From assembly GCA_013298265.1 (NCBI GenBank), contig JAAFHE010000049.1, forward strand, positions 1 to 11,787: a stretch of 11,787 bases of DNA, given 5' to 3'. Numbering within the stretch: position 1 is the first letter of the stretch; every line of letters begins with the position of its first letter. This document shows, in pieces, positions 5,775 through 11,787 of the stretch. Position numbers and translations under genes: made by a program. The notes under the pieces are model-generated. The model saw only the letters and a list, made by a program, of their open reading frames with translations, was not told the DNA's origin and searched no databases. The DNA is from Lysobacterales bacterium. Lineage in GTDB: Bacteria; Pseudomonadota; Gammaproteobacteria; Xanthomonadales; Rhodanobacteraceae.

Positions 5775-6522
5775 GCGCCTGAGCCTCGTGGTGACGACTC
5801 TCAACAACGCACCGACGCTGGAACGCTGCCTGGCGAGCGCTAGCTGGGCCGACGATGTGGTCGTGCTGGATTCCGGCTCCAGCGATGCGACGCAGGCGAT
5901 CGCTGCCGCGCACGGCGCACGCCTGTTCCACGAAGCGTTCAAGGGCTATGCGGTGCAAAAGCAGAGTGCGATCGACAAGGCCGCACACCGCTGGGTGCTG
6001 CTGCTCGATGCTGATGAAGCGTTGGCCGATGGCGCGCGTGCGGTGATCGAAACGGCGCTGCAGGCCCCGGTCGTCGTGGGCTTCCGCTTGCCGCGGCGCG
6101 AGCAGGTGTTCTGGACCTTCAATCACGCCGGCGTGCGACTGAACACGCACCTGCGCCTGTTCGACCGCGAGCGCGTACGCATGAACGCGGTACCGGTGCA
6201 TGCGGCACCGGAAACCAAGGAGCCGATACTGACCCTGCGCGACGCGGTGTTCGTGCACTACGGCGAGCCGGACATCGCGACCAAGGTCGGCAAGATCAAC
6301 GCCTACTCATCGGGCCTCGTCGAGCACAAGCGGCGCAAGCGCCAGCGCTTCGTGTTCGCCAGGCTTGTGCTGTATCCGTGGCTGTTCTTCCTGCGCCAGT
6401 ACGTCGGCAAGCGCTGGTTCCTCGACGGCTGGGCCGGCTTCATCAACGCGGTCAGCGCGGCGTACTACGTGTTTCTGAAGTACGCCAAGGTCTATGAGGC
6501 GCAGCGTAAGGAAAAATCGTAA
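5767..6522 (+). CDS. GT2 glycosyltransferase, WaaE/KdtX-like (LPS core)
   Basis: A 251-aa inverting GT-A enzyme. It begins LSLVVTTLNN and continues with WADDVVVLDSGSSDAT (28-42), then the DXD-type metal/donor motif D81-A-D83 in VLLLDADEAL. The C-terminal block RQYVGKRWFLDGWAGF followed by FLKYAKVYE is characteristic of the WaaE/KdtX group, which adds a glucose to inner-core heptose in enterobacteria; the actual donor here is unknown. Length matches that group. The open frame extends to 5740, but ATG 5767 gives the standard N-terminus and has CGAGG about 9 nt upstream, so it is chosen. It overlaps the ligase-like gene by 8 nt (ATGCGTGA), which suggests translational coupling. The enzyme is probably membrane-associated at the cytoplasmic face through its basic, aromatic-rich C-terminus. 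Its stop is 9 nt from the stop of the convergent DUF3999 gene. Confidence 0.9.
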   Translation: MRERLSLVVTTLNNAPTLERCLASASWADDVVVLDSGSSDATQAIAAAHGARLFHEAFKGYAVQKQSAIDKAAHRWVLLLDADEALADGARAVIETALQAPVVVGFRLPRREQVFWTFNHAGVRLNTHLRLFDRERVRMNAVPVHAAPETKEPILTLRDAVFVHYGEPDIATKVGKINAYSSGLVEHKRRKRQRFVFARLVLYPWLFFLRQYVGKRWFLDGWAGFINAVSAAYYVFLKYAKVYEAQRKEKS

Positions 6523-6534
6523 TCGATCCGATTA
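6520..6534. repeat. inverted repeat formed by two convergent stop codons
   Basis: TAATCG-ATC-CGATTA is a perfect 6-bp inverted repeat in which the left TAA ends the GT2 gene and the right TTA (TAA on the minus strand) ends the DUF3999 gene. It fills the whole space between the two genes. It is too short to be a convincing terminator, so transcripts from both sides probably run past one another. Confidence 0.45.
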
Positions 6535-7917
6535 TGGTTTCGGCTCTTTCTGCGCACCCAGCAGGCGTAGCGCCATGGCGACGACGAGCAGGGTGCCCGC
6601 GACCAGTACGATCCACAGCAGCAGACTGCGCCAGTCCTGCGGCTGCGCGGGCTTCGGCGCGGCCACGAGAGCAGCACCGCCGCTGAGCACGCGGCCAGCT
6701 TCAGGCAGAGCCGGATACGGTTTCCAGTCAGCGCCATGGCGACGCTGCAGCGCGTCGAGCAAGGTAGTGATCGGTGCATCGCGCCGGCGCGCGTTGGCGC
6801 TGCCGACGGCGATGGTATACGGGCCTTCACCCTGGGCCAGGAACACCAGTACTTCGGGCCGGTAGCCGAGCACGAGCACCGGCGGCGCATTCGGCGGCGG
6901 TACCGCGTCGACGCGCCAGTCGCGGTCGCGCACACTCGATGCTAGTAGTTGTGGTGTGGAACTCTCCACACTGTCGCCCGAGGCGACGCGGTAGCCGGTC
7001 CACGGGCCGGCGCGGGTTGCCCAGGGCCGCTGCGCATCGTCGCGACTGAGCACGGTCCAGCTTGCGACGCTGTTGCCGGCGTTTGCACGCACGTCGAGCT
7101 GCCGTGCCGGCAGGCGCGCGTCCACGCGGTAGCGATAGAAAACGTGGTCGCCGTCGCGCTGTTCCTGCCCGTCGATGCTGATCCAGCGCCATTCCGGTTC
7201 GGGCGGTGGCGGTGCTGCTTCGGCATGCACGGCGCTGAAGGCCGGCAGTGTCGCCGGCGCGACCGCCGCGACGCGCAGGTAGCGAAAGCTGCGTTCGCGG
7301 GCGAGTTCGACCCGGTTGCGGCGCAGACGCTCCTCGCCGTTGCGCAGGTCCGCGACCACACCCTCGGATATCCGGTTCCAGTGCTGCAGGTCGTCGCTGC
7401 CCGACAGCACGACGGTGTTCTGGAACGGTTCTACATCGGTACGCCAGTCCAGCCGCAGGGCAGCCAGCGGTGTCCTGATCTGACTCAGATCCAGCAGCAG
7501 GTCGCGGGAGGGTGGGACACCGGCGCCGTTCTGGACGGTCGCATCGACACGCATGACGCGGCCGCGGTCGTCGCGCTCGGCGCGCAAGTTCCAGTCGGCG
7601 TCGGTATCGTTCGGATTGTCCGGCGGCAGTGTGAACCAGGGCACCGCGATGTCCTGCCGCGGCCATTCCTGCGCGCTCGCGCCCTCGGGACCGAGCAGGG
7701 TCGCCGGCAGCGACTCACCGGCGGCGTTGAACACCTCGATGTCGGCGAGCCCAGGATCGTGCGCCGCGCGGTACATCGCTTCGCTGAGCACGACGCGAAA
7801 CGCACCGCCGTCCTCGCGTGCGAGCCGCAATGGCCATTCCTGCGCGTAGTCGCTGCGCTGCCCGGCGAATGCGTTCGCCGCGAGCGTGCACAGCATCAGG
7901 ACGGCCGCCCGTTTCAC
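6532..7917 (-). CDS. DUF3999-family exported, membrane-anchored protein
   Basis: A 461-aa protein of the DUF3999 family, function unknown. A signal peptide covers residues 1-18 (VKRAAVLMLCTLAANAFA, likely cut before GQ). A long hydrophilic periplasmic region follows, with beta-rich repeats such as 'FRVVLSEAMYRAAHDPGLADIEVFNAAGESLP' and 'FRYLRVA', resembling lectin-like or discoidin-like folds. A single C-terminal membrane helix lies at about 432-453 and a short Lys-rich cytoplasmic end closes the protein. The start is GTG 7917, whose first bases overlap the DUF2339 stop (GTGA), with GGAGG about 10 nt upstream; the long open frame continuing upstream to 9000 is only a shadow of DUF2339. Overlap, shared strand and frequent pairing of the two families (from memory) suggest the two proteins work as a complex in the envelope. 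Whether the large domain binds glycan is inference. Confidence 0.85.
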   Translation of the reverse strand: MKRAAVLMLCTLAANAFAGQRSDYAQEWPLRLAREDGGAFRVVLSEAMYRAAHDPGLADIEVFNAAGESLPATLLGPEGASAQEWPRQDIAVPWFTLPPDNPNDTDADWNLRAERDDRGRVMRVDATVQNGAGVPPSRDLLLDLSQIRTPLAALRLDWRTDVEPFQNTVVLSGSDDLQHWNRISEGVVADLRNGEERLRRNRVELARERSFRYLRVAAVAPATLPAFSAVHAEAAPPPPEPEWRWISIDGQEQRDGDHVFYRYRVDARLPARQLDVRANAGNSVASWTVLSRDDAQRPWATRAGPWTGYRVASGDSVESSTPQLLASSVRDRDWRVDAVPPPNAPPVLVLGYRPEVLVFLAQGEGPYTIAVGSANARRRDAPITTLLDALQRRHGADWKPYPALPEAGRVLSGGAALVAAPKPAQPQDWRSLLLWIVLVAGTLLVVAMALRLLGAQKEPKP

Positions 7918-10862
7918 AGTTCCGCCTCCACCGGCTTGGGCGGGTTCGGTGCGAAATAGCCCACGACCATGAGCAGGCCGCCGACGGCGAGCACGCCGAG
8001 GATTGCGTGGAGGTCCTTCAGGTGCGTGCGGTCGATCAGGATCAGCTTGACGATGACGAGGCCGACCAGGCACGCGCCGCCGATCCAGATCGGTCGCGAC
8101 AGACGCCGCGCACCGGTCAGCATCGCGGCAAGTCCGGCCAGGCACCAGACCACCGACAGGCAGGCCTGGGCCAGTGCCGAACGCATCATCGACTCGCTGT
8201 CCCAGGGCACGTGGCCGAGGAAATGCACGGCACGTAGCGTGATGCTCGTCATCAGTGCAAATCCGATCACGGCGAGCACCTGTGCGCGGAATTGCGCGTC
8301 GAGCACCGCATTGCCTTCGCCGCCGGCCTGGCGGAACCAGAACAGCAGCGCCAGTACGAAGCCGATCTGGGCGAGTTCCAGCGGATTGGCGATAGGCACA
8401 TACGCCAGTGGCGCCGGGTTGCCTTCGGCGACAAGCCCGATCACCCAGCACGCGCCGAGCAGCAGAGACAGCACGCCGAGCAGGGCCGGGCGTGCCGTTT
8501 CGGCATCGTCGCTCAGCGGTAGGCGCAGCGCGCGCCAGCGGCCCAGCGTACCGGCGAAAGCGAGTGCGAACGGCGCGAGGCCGAGCAGCACCTGCCAGAT
8601 CGTGCCGAGCTGCCAGCTTTCGCGCGACAGATGCACCAGTTGCGCTGCGAGCAGTCCGGCCCAGGTGAACACATGCACCGAATAGGCGGCCGGCAGGCCT
8701 GGCGCGAGGCCGACATCGAGATTGCGCTGCGCGCGCAGGCTGGCGGCGAACCAGGCCAGCCATGCGGCGAGGCCCAGCCCGGACAGCGGACCGCCTGGGT
8801 TGGCGGCTGCCGTGCTCAGGATGAACAGCGGTGCGATGAAGATCGCGATCAGTGCCGGCCAGCGCAGCTCCGACCACTCCAGGCGGCGCGCAATCTCGCT
8901 CGCGAGCAGCGTGGTCACAGCGACGAACACGAGCAGCCAGTTCGCGATCATGTCGGGCGGCGCGAAGCGGTTGATCTCGTTGATGCCGAGCACCAGCCAC
9001 CAGCCCAGCGCCCAGATCAGCAGCAGCGGCGCCATGGCGCTCGTCGCGCTGGCGCGGCGCAGCAGCCAGGTGCTGATGAAGCCGGCTGCACTGATCAGCA
9101 GGATGGCGAGGAAGTCCCCGTTCAGCACCGCGTTCGCGGGCGGCGCGTCAGAGAAGGAATAATTTACCAAGGTATACAAAACCGACAGTCCGGCAGCGAG
9201 CTGCAGCAGATAGCCTATGACGCGCGGCAGGCGGCGCTGCTGGCGCAGGCCGAGCCAGATGAGTGCAGCACCTTCCAACGCCCAGGCGCAGGCCGTGGCG
9301 CGCGCCGAAAGGGCCAGCGGCACCGCGAGTGTGGCAAAGCCGAGCGCGAGCAGCGCATGCGACTGGCCGAGCAGCGTCATCGTCAGACGACGGAATGCGA
9401 ACCAGGCCACGCCCGTGTGCGCGAACGCGAGCACCAGTGCCGACAGCGCCAGCGTCTGCGTGTCGCCGTCGAGCAGCGCGGCCTGCAGCGGGAAGGCGAG
9501 CAGCGGGGTGCCGAAGACAAGGCTGCCGTCGACGAAACCACGGCGTTCCTCCGGCTGTCGCAGCGCATACAGCACGGGAATCACGAGATAGAACGCATAG
9601 AACAGGATCAGGAACGGTTCGGTCGAGGCGAACAGTTCCGGACGGTACTTGAGGAAACCCCAGGCCGTGCCGATGCCGAAGGTGAAGACGAAACCGAGCA
9701 GGTTCAGCGCGCGCCACGGCTTGACCCAGGCGATACCGAAGATGGCGCCGTTGAGCACTGCGTAGTAAGTGAACAGCGCGACATGGTTGCCGCTGTCGCT
9801 GGAGGTCAGGATCGGCGCGAGAAAGCCGCCGACGATCGCGAGCAGCGCGAGCGCGAGCGCATCCTGCGCCACGGCCATGATGCCGGCCGCGCCCACGATG
9901 ACGACGAGCAGCAGGAACGCGAGGCCCGGCGGAATGAGCCCGTGCAGCTTGTAGCTGCCGAACACGACGAGCAGCAGGATACCGATCGCGCCGCCCTGCA
10001 GCGACAGCGCGAACGCACGGTTGCTTTCGCGCTTGTGCCAGCCGAACAGGAGCCCGGCCAGCGCGGCGGCGGCGATGCCGGCCATGCGCAGTTCGATCGG
10101 CACGGTCAGCCAGCCCTGGTCGGCGGCGTATTTCATCAGCGCGCCGACGCCGAGGAACAGGATCAGTACACCGATCTTGACCGGGATGTTGCCTTCGGTG
10201 AACCAGCGTCTGATCGCGGTGAACGTCCGCTGCAGAGGATCGGGTTCGTCCTTGCGCGGCGCTCGCTCGGGTATCACGGTAGCGCCGCCAACCGGGCGCT
10301 GCACGCGCGGACGCGGCGGCGCCTGTGTCTGCGGCCGGACCGGTTCGGGTGCGGCGCCGATGTCGAACACCGCGCGTTGCGGGCGCGACGGCGGGGGAGG
10401 CGGAGTGGCCATGTCGCTGAGGTCCAGGTTGAAGTCCAGCGGCGGCAGGTCGGTCGGCGCCGGATGCGTGACCGGCTGCATCGGTTCCTGCACCTGCGGC
10501 GTGTGCGCGCGTGCGGAAGTCGATGCCATCGACGCCGAGGGCTCGGGCGTGTGAGCAGGCACCGGCGGCGGCGCGGCTCGCCGGGGCGCTGCGGCCGGCC
10601 GGAATGGCGGCAGCGGCGGCGGCTCGGGTTCGCGCTGCGCGGCCGGCGTGTCGTCGTAGTACTGCTGCGCGGTCCGCGCGAGTTCGAGCGTGTGGACTTC
10701 CTGCTCCAACTGCGTGACACGGCCCTGCAGTACGTTCAAGCGTCCGAACAGCACCCCGGCCAGGGTGCCGAAGACGGCGCCGATGCCCATGCCATGCGAG
10801 AACAGCGTACTGCCGAGAAACGTGCCGACGAACAGACCGATCAACCCCAACAGCCAGGGCAT
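7914..10862 (-). CDS. DUF2339-family large polytopic membrane protein
   Basis: A 982-aa protein of the DUF2339 family, function unknown. Residues 1-40 contain two Gly-rich hydrophobic segments, and 42-66 form a short coiled coil (LQGRVTQLEQEVHTLELAR). A long Pro/Ala/Arg-rich linker runs from about 70 to 208, including a PPPPP run and an acidic-hydrophobic peptide PPLDFNLDLSDM (140-151). At about 220 the family signature begins (WFTEGNIPVKIGVLILFLGV) and more than 20 hydrophobic segments continue to the C-terminus. ATG 10862 has AGGGAAG about 5 nt upstream. It lies 99 nt after lpxL on the same strand and overlaps the DUF3999 gene by 4 nt. The many-helix core suggests a transporter, flippase or scaffold, but nothing catalytic is visible. 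Long antisense open frames across it are codon-bias shadows. Confidence 0.9.
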   Translation of the reverse strand: MPWLLGLIGLFVGTFLGSTLFSHGMGIGAVFGTLAGVLFGRLNVLQGRVTQLEQEVHTLELARTAQQYYDDTPAAQREPEPPPLPPFRPAAAPRRAAPPPVPAHTPEPSASMASTSARAHTPQVQEPMQPVTHPAPTDLPPLDFNLDLSDMATPPPPPSRPQRAVFDIGAAPEPVRPQTQAPPRPRVQRPVGGATVIPERAPRKDEPDPLQRTFTAIRRWFTEGNIPVKIGVLILFLGVGALMKYAADQGWLTVPIELRMAGIAAAALAGLLFGWHKRESNRAFALSLQGGAIGILLLVVFGSYKLHGLIPPGLAFLLLVVIVGAAGIMAVAQDALALALLAIVGGFLAPILTSSDSGNHVALFTYYAVLNGAIFGIAWVKPWRALNLLGFVFTFGIGTAWGFLKYRPELFASTEPFLILFYAFYLVIPVLYALRQPEERRGFVDGSLVFGTPLLAFPLQAALLDGDTQTLALSALVLAFAHTGVAWFAFRRLTMTLLGQSHALLALGFATLAVPLALSARATACAWALEGAALIWLGLRQQRRLPRVIGYLLQLAAGLSVLYTLVNYSFSDAPPANAVLNGDFLAILLISAAGFISTWLLRRASATSAMAPLLLIWALGWWLVLGINEINRFAPPDMIANWLLVFVAVTTLLASEIARRLEWSELRWPALIAIFIAPLFILSTAAANPGGPLSGLGLAAWLAWFAASLRAQRNLDVGLAPGLPAAYSVHVFTWAGLLAAQLVHLSRESWQLGTIWQVLLGLAPFALAFAGTLGRWRALRLPLSDDAETARPALLGVLSLLLGACWVIGLVAEGNPAPLAYVPIANPLELAQIGFVLALLFWFRQAGGEGNAVLDAQFRAQVLAVIGFALMTSITLRAVHFLGHVPWDSESMMRSALAQACLSVVWCLAGLAAMLTGARRLSRPIWIGGACLVGLVIVKLILIDRTHLKDLHAILGVLAVGGLLMVVGYFAPNPPKPVEAEL

Positions 10863-10935
10863 GATGACTTCCCTAAGTAGACGCGACGCTCACACTCTAG
10901 CGGCCGGCGCGGTCCGCGTCGCGCCCTCGTGCGCT
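10863..10935 (-). promoter_or_regulatory. short leader/intergenic region before DUF2339
   Basis: The 73 nt before DUF2339 hold an inverted repeat, CGCGACGC (10882-10889) with GCGTCGCG (10916-10923), around a 26-nt centre. A weak minus-strand -10-like TAGAGT sits inside it, with no recognisable -35. A promoter of its own for the DUF2339-DUF3999 pair is therefore possible but unproven; read-through from lpxL is the alternative. Confidence 0.25.
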
Positions 10936-10954
10936 GGTATCGCGATCCGATACC
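10936..10954 (-). terminator. 7-bp hairpin just past the lpxL stop
   Basis: GGTATCG (10936-10942) pairs perfectly with CGATACC (10948-10954) around the loop CGATC, 7 nt after the lpxL stop codon. No T-run follows in the minus-strand direction, so it is a weak or partial terminator at best and may only attenuate transcription into DUF2339. Confidence 0.35.
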
Positions 10955-10961
10955 GTCCGGA

Positions 10962-11787
10962 TCAGTAGATGGGCGCGGCGCCCGGCGGGCGCGTCTTGAA
11001 GCGCTTGTGCAGCCAGAGGTATTGCGCCGGCGCTTCGCGCACCATGGCTTCGATAGCCTGGTTAACGCGCGCGGTGTCGGCGACGACGTCGTCGCTCGGG
11101 AACTCCGCGAGGGGCGCCTCCAGGCGTAGCGTGTAGCCGCCGTTGGCCTCGCGCCGGTGGAAGAACGGCAGCACCTGCGCACCGGAAAGGCGCGCGAGAT
11201 GATGGGTTGCGGTGATCGTGGAGGCGGGCACGCCGAAGAACGGCACGAACACCGATTCCTTGCCCCGCATGTCCTGGTCGGGCGCATACCAGACCGTACC
11301 GCCGCGCTTGAGGCATTTGACCGTCGCGCGCAGTTCGTCCTTGGTGAACATCGCCTGCGCGTAGCGCAGCCGTGCGGCGAGAACGGCCTGTTCAAACACT
11401 GCATCGTCCATGACCCGGTACATGCCGCTGATGCGGATGCGCTGCGACACGAGCCGTGCGCACAATTCCAGATGGGAAAAATGTCCACCGACGAGCAGCA
11501 CGCCGCGGCCCTCGGCGCGGGCCCGTTCGAGATGCTCCAGGCCATCCACGCGGCAGGGTATCTCGGCGATCTTCGCCTCGCTGCCGAACCAGGCCAGGGC
11601 GAATTCGACCAGCATGCGACCGCTGTCGCGCAGGTTTGCCGCAAGCAGATCCGCACGCTGCCGCTCGTCGAGTTCCGGAAAACACAGGGCCAGATTGCGC
11701 GCCGCGATATGCCGGCGTGTCACGAGCAGGCCGCTGGCGAGCCAGCCCAGCACGCGTGCCAGACGCTGCAGCCACGGCAGCGGCAGA
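10962..11787 (-). CDS. lpxL: LpxL-type lipid A late acyltransferase (5' end beyond window)
   Basis: Transfers a secondary acyl chain (laurate in E. coli) from acyl-ACP to Kdo2-lipid IVA at the inner membrane, completing lipid A. The frame is open to the window edge, so about 20-30 N-terminal residues and the start codon lie outside. From the right edge the order is a hydrophobic stretch (VLGWLASGLLV), RNLALCFPEL, the catalytic HX4E motif in GGHFSHLEL, KRGGTVWYAPDQD, SVFVPFFGVPAST and the ending WLHKRFKTRPPG. These blocks match E. coli LpxL in the same order, and the YAPD-D and KTRP ending argue for LpxL over more distant members. The HX4E His is encoded at 11481-11483. GTG 11753 is a possible internal start, but homology extends upstream of it. 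Its downstream neighbour on the same strand is DUF2339. Confidence 0.92.
   Translation of the reverse strand, partial: LPLPWLQRLARVLGWLASGLLVTRRHIAARNLALCFPELDERQRADLLAANLRDSGRMLVEFALAWFGSEAKIAEIPCRVDGLEHLERARAEGRGVLLVGGHFSHLELCARLVSQRIRISGMYRVMDDAVFEQAVLAARLRYAQAMFTKDELRATVKCLKRGGTVWYAPDQDMRGKESVFVPFFGVPASTITATHHLARLSGAQVLPFFHRREANGGYTLRLEAPLAEFPSDDVVADTARVNQAIEAMVREAPAQYLWLHKRFKTRPPGAAPIY

Noticed and set aside
6949..7959. 336-codon plus-strand frame opposite DUF3999
   Set aside because: Antisense shadow of a gene with signal peptide, family match and coupled start; no protein features of its own.
7918..9000. In-frame upstream extension of DUF3999 to 9000, suggesting a fusion
   Set aside because: The extension lies out of frame inside DUF2339 and is low-complexity Arg/Ala; the signal peptide starts at GTG 7917.
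8631..10880. 749-codon open frame on the plus strand opposite DUF2339
   Set aside because: It is fully antisense to a recognised family, has Arg/Gln/Glu/His-rich composition without domains, and arises from the third-position GC bias of the sense gene.

Overview
The window is a GC-rich, gene-dense piece of a Gram-negative chromosome. Lipid A, LPS-core and O-antigen-type genes, an NDUFS6-like zinc-finger protein and a CRP/Clp-type operator candidate suggest a gammaproteobacterium, possibly near Xanthomonadales or Nevskiales. That placement is inferred from gene content and style, not from a marker gene. I see no rRNA, tRNA, CRISPR array, transposase or integrase.

Left part (1-2900): the 3' end of an HTH regulator with a basic tail (+) converges on a two-gene minus-strand unit. 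That unit encodes a membrane-anchored Hpt phosphotransfer protein followed by an NAD-dependent epimerase/dehydratase. A 370-bp gene-free stretch with several inverted and direct repeats separates it from a Yip1-family membrane protein (-), which has a strong 14-bp hairpin just past its stop.

Middle part (2900-6530): a divergent intergenic region carries a near-consensus CRP/Clp palindrome and leads into a plus-strand envelope-glycan cluster. Its genes are a CHCC zinc-finger protein, a GT4 glycosyltransferase starting 10 nt later on GTG, an O-antigen ligase/polymerase-like membrane protein, and a WaaE/KdtX-like GT2 glycosyltransferase overlapping the ligase gene by 8 nt. Together they look like LPS core or O-chain assembly: two cytoplasmic sugar transferases and one membrane ligase or polymerase.

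Right part (6532-11787): a minus-strand set reads lpxL (5' end outside the window), a DUF2339 polytopic protein and a DUF3999 exported protein. The last two overlap by 4 nt (GTGA). It converges on the glycan cluster with only 9 nt between the stop codons. The shared theme is the cell envelope: LpxL acylates lipid A and the middle cluster builds its glycan, while the DUF2339/DUF3999 pair has no established function that I know of and is the best candidate here for an undescribed envelope system. None of the novelty claims could be tested by database search.
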